DNA of 64,000 nucleotides, from the NCBI GenBank assembly GCA_016906335.1, contig JADEYG010000012.1, positions 248,001-312,000 on the forward strand, given 5' to 3'. How positions within the stretch are numbered: position 1 is the stretch's first letter; each line of letters starts with the position of its first letter. The DNA is from Novakomyces olei. Its lineage: Eukaryota; Ascomycota; Novakomycetes; Novakomycetales; Novakomycetaceae. Of this stretch, positions 1 through 10,967 are shown one piece after another. Both the position numbers and the translations under genes were made by a program. The notes below the pieces were generated by a model. It was not told the DNA's origin, made no database searches, and was given only the letters and a program-made list of their open reading frames with translations.

Positions 1-1715
1 CGGACCACCCCCCTCTTTGCTGGGCCCTGCTCCACTCAGGGATAACATCCTGGACTGAGGGTAGAGGCTAGTATTCCGCTTGGTGGAATGTTCATAACCA
101 GGAGAAGGCTGCTGTCTCGTATGGGATTTGTGGGGTAATTTGTGGATCTCCCTGCAATATCTTGGGGCAGTGGCCCCCTCTTCTGGGACTACATGCTGCA
201 GGCCCGGACCATATTCCGCTCAATTTTATTGGGGACAGGGGCTAGTTTTCCGCTGAAGTATGTCGGTGGCAGATTGAAGTTTGAGACTGCGAGTTCGACG
301 GACTTTTGGAACACGATTTTCCTTGACCCACTGTCTTTCCCATATCCGCTGTGTCCGGCACAACCCTTGTTTCAACTTCGCAGCGATAATGGCTCGCTTG
401 AAGCTCTCAAACCTGGTGGTTATGCTGTCATGGTGGTGAGTGCTATGGACTGTTCAGCGTCTTGGTGGGACACCGCCTACTTAGTGCTTCAGGCAGGACT
501 CTATCGCTTGTGGCCCCCTGGCTTTCTCCAATGGCTATTACACGTTCGTGTTTTGGACAAGTACAGTGCTGCATGGTTTCCATTAGTTGCCAGTCATTGC
601 TTTCGATTTTGACAATCGACAAAGCCGACATTCCTTCTAATGGTTCATGGTGCCATCAAGTTCATCATGGACCAGCAGAAGTTTTGTCGGCTCGTCGTCT
701 TTGCAAAATCTCTTTACTTTCTTTGAATTTTCTAACTTTATACAGGCTTACAGGATTGCAATATATTTTTAATTCGCATCGGGTTCAGTATATTCGCAAC
801 AAACGTAACTCAAGTACTTTTTAAAAGATCGTTAACACCGGGTTTCAGTGGCTCATCAAATACTCATTTTCAAAAGTTCACTTCATTGATTTGCAAATTT
901 TGCCTTGTTCATAGTGAACCATTAATCGTATTAAAGTTGACAATCAAAAAGCTACAGCATTTTACAGTATAATGTTTTTGGCATTATTATTGTAAAGTAC
1001 CCGCATTTTTAGCAGCATCTAGTTAAAGTTCCCCAGTTTAATGGCACATTTCAGATATTGGATCCTGATAAATTGATCCATATTCTGTAAAGAGTATTTG
1101 CTTAGCAAGGTTTACTCGATAAGCTATCTGTGGGCGAGGCTCAGAAATGGGCATTATTATACGAGAAAGCCCACGCAACGGAGAGCTCGTGCTAATGTGA
1201 GATTTTTCAATAATGATCGAAAAATAGTGGATTTCTTTCAGTTGACGTGCTCTTAGCTGTGTTAATGTAGGTTGTAACATTAATTTTATCATCTCTACAT
1301 TTTATTTCGTCGTCGTCTTTTTATTCATTTCTCTGCTCGATTCATTGCTGTCTGCCAATTTATTGAAACTATTGTTACGCTGACAATTATATATAATCTA
1401 ATTTTGTTACCTCTTCGACGTGGCTGCATTTAAATTAATATGACTATAGGGTTGATTACTTACAAAATTTGTATATTGTTATTGCAGTATCTCCTTCCAC
1501 ATTGTCATTTACCAACTCGATATATTATTCCAAGAGCCTCTAAATTTCAGGCAAATAAATAATAATTAACGATATAATATAATATAATTCAAGATTAATC
1601 CGGCCGCTTATCGGAAACAGTCAAAGACCAAGACGGGTATGATTGGCTGTGAGCAGGCTTTGATCTCGGGCAGATCGACGCTAACTGTAAAGCAGCAAAT
1701 TGAGTACCGCCAAAA
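1..1715. other. Unassigned region upstream of the R3H gene
   Basis: No gene could be identified here. Bases 1-720 are richer in GC than the rest of the intergenic DNA. On the plus strand they hold an open frame of 156 codons (142-612) with a tryptophan-rich translation that contains a methyltransferase-like LKPGG string near residue 90; this may be chance. Three imperfect copies of a motif ending in TTCCGCT lie at about 65-80, 208-222 and 239-254. From about 720 to 1600 the DNA is AT-rich with no convincing exon; a minus-strand 84-codon frame at 1038-1292 matches no family I know. Confidence 0.3.
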
Positions 1716-2677
1716 ATGGTTCAAATTCCTCCGCCGCAGAGCCTTCAAACGGGGCACTACTTCTCCACTCCGATGCGCCTTGCCGGAGGCGATTGTGTAC
1801 ACGTCAATGTCCCACTTTACGATGCGCCGGTCCCGACACGGTCACTGCAGCAAAAGCAGCAAACTAGCCGAGAGCAAGATCGGCAACAACGGATAGACCG
1901 ATCGCTCTTGCGTCAGCAAAAACGAGAGGCTCATCACCGTGGACAGGAACGGTCACGCCGGCGGCAGCGCTGGGAGAATGGTAAGGAAGCAATAGCCCCA
2001 AAATTGGTTTAATTTGATTTAAACTGGTTAAATTGGCAAAATGACATAAAATGGAAGGCAACTAGAGTGTAAAGCTAGTGTAAAGCTAGTGTAAAGCTAG
2101 TGTAAAGCTAGTGTAAAGCTAGTGTAAAGCTTAGTATCTTGCTTGCGTTTGCTTTAACGCTTACACTTAAAATATGTCTCTGGGCCGACTAATGGCAGAT
2201 AATTTTGTCGGTCTCTCATTCATCTGCGCTCCGGAGAAGGTCGATTTTGTGCCCGGCTGGAAGCACTCGTCTGTTGCCAATGCCGAGTTTCGTGCCATGG
2301 CGGAAATTTTGCCTCGTGCAGCAGAAATTGTACTGCATGAAAAGCAGCGACACGCCTTCCCAGCGACTGATGAGCCTGCAATCCCGCGTGGTTTAAGGCA
2401 CCTATGTCGTCGGGCTAATTGCAAAGGCGTCGTGCAGAAACTGGAGACCCGTGTCCGGTCGCGATTGCAGCCGATTGGCGAAGAATACGGAGACGAGGCC
2501 GAATGGGCCCATATCGATACTTGTACCTCAACAGAAGAAGCTGCAGCCTTTGAAAGGTTTTGGATTCATCGTCTTGGTGCTTTCTATTGCTTGCCGACGA
2601 AAAGTAGGGACTGTTTCAAGAGAAACCAATGCTTACATCTTTATCTAAACACATTTGCCTGTTTTTTTTTTCAATGA
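1716..2677 (+). CDS. R3H-associated N-terminal domain protein
   Basis: Two exons (1716-1980 and 2199-2677) are joined by an intron starting GTAAGG and ending CTAATGGCAG. An in-frame TGA just upstream of the ATG fixes the start. Exon 1 carries the fungal R3H-associated signature, a basic KREA..RGQERSRRRQRWEN stretch, which is completed by the aspartate codon formed across the junction. Exon 2 ends with an R3H-like segment (FERFWIHRLGAFY, LPTKS) that keeps the R-x3-H spacing. R3H domains bind single-stranded nucleic acid, and the metazoan relative is R3HDM4; no precise function is known. The protein would be about 247 residues. The last 20 residues after the R3H motif look unlike the family, so a further intron near 2602 is possible. 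The intron contains an exact 11-bp minisatellite. Confidence 0.7.
2066..2131. repeat. Exact 11-bp minisatellite, six copies, in the R3H gene intron
   Basis: The unit AGTGTAAAGCT occurs six times without a mismatch (66 bp). It lies inside the single intron of the R3H-associated gene, between the donor and the branch/acceptor sequence. Confidence 0.9.
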
Positions 2678-3075
2678 CTTTTTCTCCCCTGTATTTTTGA
2701 GTATTCTCTAATACTATGCTTTTATTTTATATTTTTCGAGCTCTCTATGATTTCAAAATAATCAGTTATACTACATTTTTTTGATCTTTATCTTTTTCTT
2801 ACTAATTGGATAGCTATAGAGCACTCTGATGGAGCACGGCGTGTGTACATACAGTGCGATCGGAATTTAAAGGCGCAATGGCTCTGTGATTTGTTATAGT
2901 ACGTTTGCTTCACTTATTGACTGATATACACGCGCTGTACATTAGAATGTCTAAGCGTAACGTTATTACAATTTATTTCCTTGTCTCGATGATAAACCGA
3001 TTGTTATTACTGTACAACACCACACGATCAACGCCACAAGTACCAGAAAATCAGAGAAAAGAACTACACAGCGAT
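2678..3075. other. Intergenic spacer between convergent genes
   Basis: AT-rich spacer between the 3' ends of the R3H gene and the minus-strand Msd1-like gene. Two T-rich runs near 2660-2790 may serve 3'-end formation. I see no gene in it. Confidence 0.5.
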
Positions 3076-4220
3076 TCACCGCTTGACCCGGCTTTGCCTG
3101 GCATGGGGCCTTTGTTCAAGAACATGGTTCACCATTGATTGCAGACTTGAATCAGTGGAATCTGCAGCGTCAAACCCACCATGAATTGCTTTGACGGGCG
3201 ACAGGCGTTCGTCTATTGAATCAGCATAAACGAATGAAGAACTGTCTCCTGAAGACAGTCGATTTATCAAAGCCTGTGCTTGTCGAAGCCTGTCGTGCAC
3301 ACCATCAAGCTCAGTCCTGACTTGTGCAAGCTCTCGATCCCTCGAGTCGACTTCGTCCATGTGTACATAATTTGGGGCTAAAAGCAGCTCACGAAGATCT
3401 GCTATACGCAACTGCATTTGTGCTGCCAGTTGAGCAACACTCTGAGCTTTTGCGGTTAATAATTGAGGCCTTTTCTTGTTCCATAGAGCATTCAATTCAT
3501 CTAGTGATCTGTTCATTGCCGTCTTTAAAAATTCGTTTTCGTCCGCTACTTCCCGGAAAAGTTCGGTTAACCTGTCAATCGTTTGCTGGCATAATTGGAA
3601 AGCGCCTCCATCAGCATTGGGCATCTCGGCAGCTTTGACATGTCGAGCAGCCAGAGCTAAAGGCGCTGTTCTAACTGTCATACTCGAGCCGCCCTTGCCC
3701 CGGCAATGTTTTTCCTTTATACGAGCCAGCTGAGCGTCCTTTTCGCGGATTCGAACTGCCGCCTGCTGCCTTACCTGCTGTTCTGCCGTCTCCAGCTTTG
3801 CCAGTTGCAGTTTAAGCTTTCGTGTGTCTCCACGGCTCTCTGCCAAGGCAGATTCTGTAGTTCTACAGTACTTAGAGAAATATTATATAGGCAAGCTTAC
3901 AGTAATTTGCCCTTGTAATCGTCAACGTGCCGAAGCGCAGTCTCCAGTCGAGACTCCAGCCCGGTCTGCTTTGCATTGGCCGAGTCGAGACTATCACGAG
4001 CCTTTGACAAATCGCTTTGTAACTGCTCAAAAATGGCTCCGTCTTTTTCACGCTGACGTAGTAGCATGTAAACAACGTTTACCGTATCGGCCGCAGTAGT
4101 AGTTGTGAAGGAAAGAGGCTGGATTCCTTGTGACTCGAGCGCGTGATTAACGAATTTCACAGACGCGTCAAGATTGTCATCGTCACAGAAGCGCACGTGA
4201 CGAACTTGTTCGCGATCCAT
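3076..4220 (-). CDS. msd1: Msd1/SSX2IP (ADIP)-like spindle-pole coiled-coil protein
   Basis: Exon 1 spans 4220-3901 and exon 2 spans 3862-3076; the intron is only 38 nt and the phase closes (368 residues). The N-terminus matches the ADIP family: a FVNHALESQGIQPLSF segment, then TVNVVYMLLRQREKD, followed by long coiled coil rich in E, Q and R. Animal SSX2IP/ADIP and fission-yeast Msd1 act at centrosomes or spindle pole bodies and anchor microtubule minus ends, partly through a WD-repeat partner. That role is inferred here from family membership. The tail is Ser-rich (DSTDSSLQ) and basic at the end. The start codon begins MDREQVRHVRF, and nothing upstream extends the frame. The gene is convergent with the R3H gene and divergent from RPD3. 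Confidence 0.75.
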
Positions 4221-4848
4221 ATTGTTTCTTCCGTTTTGTAATTTGCCTTTTCGGTTTCAAAGGGGAAAGGTCGTTTGTTGCTCTAAAGCCTATTCTGAAC
4301 AAACGAGACTCTGTCGCATTGCTGTTAGCGTTTGTTTACATTGTAAACACGCAGTATTTACCTGTATATTCAATCGCAAATCTGATGCAAAAAGGATTTA
4401 TATAGTAGAATTATGATTGTATGGAACCACAATCACCAACGATCACTAAGCTTCCACTCATTTCCGACAATACAAAGAAGCAGCTCGAGTACACGATTCA
4501 GTAAACGGCCCTCTATCGATGCTTTATTTATCCACACAAACAGTTTATATATTAAGCACAACATTTGTAAGAATAGTATAAAATACAATTAATTACTGAC
4601 ATATAATAAATTATAAATTATAAATAATAAATAATAAATAATAAATAATAAATAATAAATAATAAATAATAAATAATAAATAATAAATAAATACAGTGTA
4701 GACAATTTACTAATATATATAAATCTAAAAACAGCGAGCTGGACGAATTTGTAAAAAGTAGCCATAATAATTAATATATGTAGTACAGCTATCAGCATCT
4801 TCTCCAGTATTAATAAACTCAACACATGAACGCTGGCCAATTGCCAAG
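4221..4848. repeat. Divergent promoter region with AAATAAT heptamer array
   Basis: This 628-bp spacer separates the starts of the Msd1-like gene and RPD3. It contains a tandem array of the 7-bp unit AAATAAT, about ten copies at roughly 4618-4692. A minus-strand open frame over it (4589-4948) is produced by the repeat and is not a gene. Confidence 0.7.
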
Positions 4849-6844
4849 ATGAGCAAATCAAAGAAGCGGGTGTCTTATTTTTACGACGGTTCGTTGACTT
4901 GAAGATTTTGACTTTTGTTTTCGTTAATATGGCCTTTTTGAAATCCAATTGCTAATGCAACCAACCAGCCGACGTCGGGAACTATCATTATGGTACGCGA
5001 ACCGTATACACGCACTCTTCATATAAAAGGGCCAAAGATGCCTCCTGATCCTCTCTGCTTTTGCCTGTGTCTTGTATGAATCGTCTAACTATAAAGGCCC
5101 GAATCACCCGATGAAACCGTTTCGTATGCGGATGGTAATGCCGAGAAAAATAGATATTTAATAATCAAATTACTAATATTTAAAGGTGCACAATCTCGTT
5201 GTCAACTACGGGCTTCATGCCAACATGAATATTCTGGTAAATCAAAATGCGCTTACCATCTGATCTGACTTGAAGCTGCCAAAACGTGCTACGCCGATGG
5301 ATATGACTCGGTGCCATACGGACGAGTATATTGATTTTCTTTACCGCGTGACTCCGGACACAATGGACAAGTTTCAGCTCCATCAATCAAAATGTATTTG
5401 CTTTTTATGGAAGAGAGCTAATCATAGTCAACGTTGGAGACGACTGCCCTTTATTTGACGGCCTGTTCGAGTTTTGTTCAATCTCTGCCGGCGGCTCTAT
5501 CGGTAGGCTATATATATATTTTTAACATTACAAGTACTAATTCTAGGCGCTGCTAATCAGCTTAATAACGGCGATTCTGATATAGCGATCAAGTACTTTT
5601 TTGTTGCTTTTAGTCTATTGTTTCTATATTTTTGTCGCTATTTCTCAATTCTAACCGACAGCTGGTCTGGCGGACTGCACCACGCAAAAAAACGTGAAGC
5701 TTCCGGGTTCTGTTATGTGAACGATATCGTACTCGCTGCCTTGGAGCTTTTACGGTACCGTAAACGTATCATGTACATTGACATTGATGTTCATCACGGA
5801 GACGGTGTTGAAGAATTCTTCTACACTACTGATAGAGTTATGACTTGCTCTTTCCATAAATTTGGAGAATATTTCCCAGGCACTGGAAGCATTAAGGACA
5901 CGGGTATTGGAAAGGGTAAAAACTATGCAGTAAATATCCCACTTAAAGACGGCATAAATGACGAGACTTATGCGAGCGTTTTCCAACCTGTTATTCGACA
6001 CATTATTGAATGGTACCGTCCCGAGGCAATTATTCTCCAGTGCGGAGCAGACTCCTTAGCAGGAGACCGTCTGGGATGTTTCAATCTTTCCATGGACGGC
6101 CATTCGCAATGTGTACGTTATGTAAAGAGTTTCGGGATTCCCATGATTGCAGTTGGAGGCGGTGGATACACTATTCGTAATGTTGCTCGGACATGGACAT
6201 ATGAGACTAGTATTCTTAATGACATTCAACTTGATAAAGGTATATTTAGAAAACGATTGTGTTTTGCTTTATTTCATTTTATTTTATTTTATTTTATTTC
6301 ATTTTATTTTATTTTATTTTATTTTGTTTTATTTTATTTTATTTTATTTTATTTTATTTTATTTTATTTTATTTTATTTTATTTTATTTTATTTTATTTT
6401 ATTTTATTTTATTTTATTTTATTTTATTTTATTTTATTTTATTTTATTTTATTTTATTTTATTTTACTTTATTTTACTTTATTTTATTTTATTTTATTTT
6501 ATTTTATTTTATTTTATTTTATTTTATTTTATTTTATTTATTTATCAATTGCTAATCAACAGACTTGCCTTTTAACGACTACCTCGAATACTATGGACCG
6601 GACTACAAGCTCAACGTGGAGCCAAATAATATGGAGAATCAGAATTCTCGGCAGTACCTCGACAAGATAATGTAAGGTTGACCGTGTATTTATGATCTAA
6701 CGCAGCAGATCGCAAGTGGTCGAGAATCTTCGTAGTATGCCGTTTGCTCCAAGTGTGCAGACACAAAACATTCCAAACGGTTTAGATTCGTTCTTCAAGT
6801 TTGATCAGGTCGATCCTTCGAGTGCAGCAACGAGTGCTTCTTGA
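4849..6844 (+). CDS. RPD3: Class I histone deacetylase, Rpd3 type
   Basis: Ten exons close in phase: 4849-4888, 4969-4992, 5097-5134, 5186-5236, 5276-5393, 5428-5502, 5547-5592, 5662-6239, 6563-6671 and 6709-6844 (the last could begin at 6706). The product is about 404 residues. Hallmarks in order are [47 protein letters not shown] (catalytic His pair), [19 protein letters not shown] (zinc ligands), [12 protein letters not shown], and the C-terminal [16 protein letters not shown]. Rpd3 removes acetyl groups from histone tails in Sin3-type repressor complexes. The catalytic domain is complete. The usual acidic or lysine-rich tail after the domain is almost absent: the protein stops soon after [11 protein letters not shown]. 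Intron 1 uses an unusual GTTCGT donor; intron 8 is 323 nt and is filled with an ATTTT array. Confidence 0.93.
6268..6543. repeat. ATTTT pentanucleotide array inside an RPD3 intron
   Basis: About 55 units of ATTTT with a few C or G interruptions occupy most of RPD3 intron 8. Because the unit is 5 bp and lacks stop triplets in the sense direction, all three plus-strand frames stay open and give spurious FYFIL-type peptides. The array sits between the donor GTATAT at 6240 and a CTAATCAACAG acceptor. Confidence 0.95.
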
Positions 6845-7603
6845 GTCGATATAGATGAAGATGCTATCTGTTTTGTTTTTATTAATTTTATCATTATCTT
6901 GAAGTGTTCTAATCAATCTTGGGATTTTCAATATTTTCTGGCTTTTAACAGTGGCACGCTTTGCCGTTTATAGGGAAATGCAACGCGACCATATAAACGA
7001 GCCTCATTGCTGTTTTAATTATTGCTTGTAAACATGCCTTACACTACGGCTACAAATTACGACTACCTTTCTCACCATACAATTCAGTCCTTTAGATGTT
7101 TAGCAAATAAATTCACCATACTATTTAAGCAACCATCGCATAAAGACACTGCTTTTTCATGTAAATAGTTGTTCACTTAGATCAAGTTCATTTAGTACAA
7201 TGTTCATGACAAAAATCAGGCGTCATTGGCCTGTAATTCATGTCTGGACTTTATATCGCAGTACATTTGCAAATGCTATCGAACCAATTTTGATACGATC
7301 GCCGTAAAGCCAGGCACAGGATAAAATAACAAATTTAACATTCGGAACGTTGGATTTATAATGGGATGATAGTAACAAATTTAGTAAACAAGCAAATGAA
7401 AAAAATAATGAAAAGTCAGTCATGACAAAAAAACGGTAAATATAATGGAAAAGTAAATGTAACGGAAAAGTAAATTAAAAAATGTGCAAGACAAATTCAG
7501 AACAAATAGAGTGCGAATTTGAATCAATTAGTCTGCAAGTGTGCCACGACACCACGACATAACAACGCGCTGCCTTTTAGCCTTAATATATATCTTGATC
7601 GTC
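6845..7603. other. Intergenic spacer between convergent RPD3 and B56 genes
   Basis: AT-rich 3' flank shared by two convergent genes. No RNA gene or coding exon was recognised. Confidence 0.5.
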
Positions 7604-9817
7604 TCATTTTGGAGTCTCCAATTTGTCCGAGTCGTTTACCGGTACTTTTTCCTCCTCTGGAGGCTCCAAATTATTCATACTTTCCCTCAATTGAAGCCGT
7701 CGCATACTGTGTTCCATCCGTGAAGACGCGGCCTCGGAAAGGTTTTCGTCTCCATTGCTAGCTTGATCTTGGGTTTCATCCTGATTTTCCTTTTCCCTGA
7801 TCGAACTCTCGTTGAATGGCTCAATTGCCTTCACAGGCTCACGAGCTTGAGCTCTCCTTTCACGCTGGTCTTGTATCAAATCCCGTGTCGGCTGTCCCAT
7901 TCGCTCAAGCTCCTTCCAACGTTCTTCATGCTCCCGTTTACGCTCCGGCTCTTCTTGCTTTTGCAATGTATATTCCTGCTGACACATTTCATACAATTTA
8001 GGGTTAATTTCCATAAACATTTTCAATGAACTGTAAATCATGTTGTGAATAGTCTTGTTCCAATGTGTCTTTGAGTTCTCATATAGCGCAGGGAAAATAA
8101 TTGGTAGAATAACGTCCACATTGTCGCTCACCAGATTACAAAAATAATCATTGCTCCAAAGGTAGAGCGACCGTTCAGCTACCTGAAAATGCTGGCTAGA
8201 AACGCACCTGGCCAGTTGGTAAAACAGCGGCTGCTCAATTTTGACAAACTCGTTTGGCTCCATGACCTCAAAGATATCTTCGACTTCGTTAAGGAACATG
8301 ACCTCCTTGGGACTGTTGACTTTTGGCCAAAACCGGAGCAGTCCATGCACAACATCCTCGGTTAGAGTTGGGTCTTTTTCTAGAAACTGTACAATACAAT
8401 ACGCAAGTTGTGGATGGTATATCCCTAACGGCCGCGCTTTGTGCAGAGGAAGAAGGACGCGTGTCAGGAACGTTTTGTGTTCTTCTTTTAGAGGCAGAGC
8501 GAAGCCATTAATAATACTGCCAAGAATCTCCAACAGCTCAGGGATCCCATTAAACCGTTCCGTTTCATACACAAAATGGAAAAACACATTGTTCATTGAG
8601 CGCCGGATGAAAGAACGTAAATTTAAAAATTTACCATAAACCCGGTGCAGTGTTGTCTTTAAAAAGTCGCGTTCCCTTGGATCCTCGGAATCAAACAGCT
8701 CCAGCAATTGCAACACAAACTGCTGGTCAATGTAGGCCTTTGCTATATTTGTATTGAAATCTTGGGACTCTATGAATCGAAGAAAGACCTCATAAACCAG
8801 CCTTAAATGTGGCCAGGTTACCTCGAGAACTGGCTCGTCCTCCTCCGGATCAAAGGCGTCCCCGTATGGGTTTACCGGTGGTGGAATCGGCCTAAATAAA
8901 TTGACGCGAAACATGTTTATAATCTCGGGATAAACGTTCTCCGTCAACACTCCGCGATTACGTGAAAAGTAGTCCACGAGTTCCGTTAATGTTTCACGCT
9001 TTATTTCCTTGCCAGAAATATCGGCTGAAGCATCCTCAAAATCGAATATAATATTACACTGCTCAATTTTTTGGCAAAGCAAACTGCCCCTTTCCGAAGG
9101 CGAAACATCTGCTAGCAAAGGCAATCGACTTATGTCTTTGGATTCTGAGGGCTGAAATCGCGAAGAGTGTTGCCTCTTAGGTGAGCGTAAAAGCTCATTT
9201 GCTATGTCTTTAGGTGTCGCCTGTAACCGGTCAAAACTGACAGAGCCAGGCGTGTGTTTAAGACTCAAATCACCGGGCATTATCTCGGTAGCGCCTGGAG
9301 GTGTAGGGACCTGGGGTAAGAAGGAGCATGAAAAAATAATCGTAAATAGAATGAAAACAAAAGAATAAGGAAATATATAAATTGAATAAAAATTTGAGAC
9401 CATACCACGGGAGAAGGGTACATCGGGATACTGTTAGATTTAAGATCTTGTGGAGACGAAATTCCATGATGGTCTTTGTTGGAAACTGGCGACGCAGCAA
9501 AAGGTGAAAAGTCATTATGTTCCGAGTTTTGTGGGTCTTTTCCGGGCGAGTCTTTTGACTTTTTGGTATCAGACCGCGACTGCTTGTCCTTGCTTGACTT
9601 TCCATTATTGCTGGATCCAGATTGAGACGAAGACGTGGAAGACGAAGAAGAATCTTTTTTACGAGAACTTGACTTTGAAGAGTCGCTCTGGCTTCTACTC
9701 CGGGACAGCTGTTTGTTCCAACTGTCAGTCTTGTTGCTCCTAAAGATAGGGGAAATAGGATAAATAAAATAAAATAAAAGTCAATGGAATTACCACTTTG
9801 TTTTTAAACCCTTTCAT
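7604..9817 (-). CDS. RTS1: PP2A regulatory subunit B56/B' (Rts1/Par1 type)
   Basis: The large exon 9310-7604 encodes the whole B56 HEAT-like domain, with segments such as [64 protein letters not shown] and [19 protein letters not shown], followed by a charged tail. An upstream exon ends at 9406 with SPV and encodes a Ser/Lys-rich linker ([20 protein letters not shown]) typical of fungal B' subunits. A tiny first exon (9817 to about 9794) would give MKGFKNK, matching the conserved MKGFKQR start of Rts1/Par1. To stay in phase its intron must end at AACAAG (exon 2 from 9729) rather than at the nearer TTTAG, so this first junction is tentative. The subunit directs PP2A to substrates in mitosis, septation and stress. 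Confidence 0.92.
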
Positions 9818-10032
9818 GTCCGACTCGTCTGGTATTTGAAAGGGCCGTGTGCTGAATTGTGACTGCGATCTTGGATTCACTCAAAATAAATCAACAGTAC
9901 TAAACTCCGTGTTCCCCGCAAATGAAATGTTAAATAAAAACAAGAATCAAATCACTCCAGGCGAACAATTAAACTCTGATCCAATTTCCGATTGCCAATC
10001 CCAAACCCTTTATTTTGCCGTATTTTGAAAAA
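9818..10032. promoter_or_regulatory. Divergent spacer upstream of the B56 gene
   Basis: Short AT-rich gap between the B56 start and the doubtful small plus-strand gene. No specific site was recognised. Confidence 0.3.
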
Positions 10033-10432
10033 ATGCAGCAAGCGCTCAACAGTATTTGTCAATTGTTCAATAGGATAAATGCTACCGGTACCTCCGGTCA
10101 ATCTAGTAACAAAGGAGATAAGAAGAGAAGCGGCAGCAATTAAGATTAGGAAGCGAGCGCTTTGATGGGAATCGTGTAAATCCAGGCAAGTAAAATCAGA
10201 AATCAAAACTACAATGCTTGAAAAGGAGAGGAAAAGGAAGACGAAGCAAAAGGTATCAGGCAGGGTCTTCACTTTATAAATCCCCTCTTCGGTCTGCACC
10301 GCAGCCAACAAAAGCAGACGCGGCAGCGTGAACGGCGAACTGATGCAAATCTTACGCACTGCCGCGCTCCAATCGCCTTACACCCTGTCTGAGATTGAAG
10401 AATGCCTTGCGCGTACTTTGGTGCACATATAA
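10033..10432 (+). CDS. Possible small four-exon gene, function unknown
   Basis: A phase-consistent model joins 10033-10087, 10123-10173, 10226-10252 and 10305-10432 into an 86-residue protein. It begins MQQALNSICQLFNRIN, has a charged middle (EEKEDEAKANKSRRGS) and ends LQSPYTLSEIEECLARTLVHI. The last exon is the best evidence, because it reads like an amphipathic helical domain on the plus strand. The exon choices were made to keep the frame open, so this is weak support. The antisense frame 9952-10359 is hydrophobic only because it reads intronic purine runs backwards. I do not recognise the family. Confidence 0.3.
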
Positions 10433-10967
10433 TAGTACTTTATAGTAATTCTACGTATCTCCAAAGCAGACAAAAATTACACACATAAACTTAAAGCCAA
10501 GTGTGCTTGAAGTGTGAATGTCTCGTTTACGTATAAAATAATAATTATTTATTAAAAGGACTTGGCTGTGGATTCGCTATGGAGATTGAATTGCCTGACT
10601 CAGTTCTTGTTTAATATCGGCGGTAGGCTAAAAATCAACTACTCACGTCCGTTCAATGGCGTCTTCAAATTCTGGTTTTGAACTTGTCCCTTGCTAAATA
10701 GCAGCACAGGCCTCGTTTACTAAGGAGATTGTTTCATGTCTAAATTTTTTCTCTTACATAACGCGAAATTCCGGGTGATGTTTGTGACAGCGAGCGCACA
10801 AATGTATGTTACTTGTTACTTGTCATCCGCTTAACTGCAGAATTAATAGAGATAATGACTATCGAGTATTGATTGAATATTTAATTGGTAAATATAAAAA
10901 GTAGATAAATAATAAATAAATAAATAGATAAATAAACTGATAAACATTACAGGCTGCTTTCAGTTCA
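10433..10967. other. Spacer upstream of TFC1
   Basis: AT-rich, with a short ATAA/AATA repeat at about 10905-10935. No gene recognised. Confidence 0.45.

Noticed and set aside
4589-4948. Minus-strand 119-codon frame over the RPD3 start
   Set aside because: It depends on the AAATAAT array and overlaps RPD3 exon 1, which is fixed by conservation.
6147-6670. Three overlapping plus-strand frames rich in F, Y, I and L
   Set aside because: They are read through the ATTTT array of an RPD3 intron; the flanking coding parts are true RPD3 exons joined by splicing.
9952-10359. 135-codon hydrophobic frame on the minus strand, like a membrane protein
   Set aside because: It is antisense to purine-rich plus-strand sequence; no start context, splice sites or family match support it.
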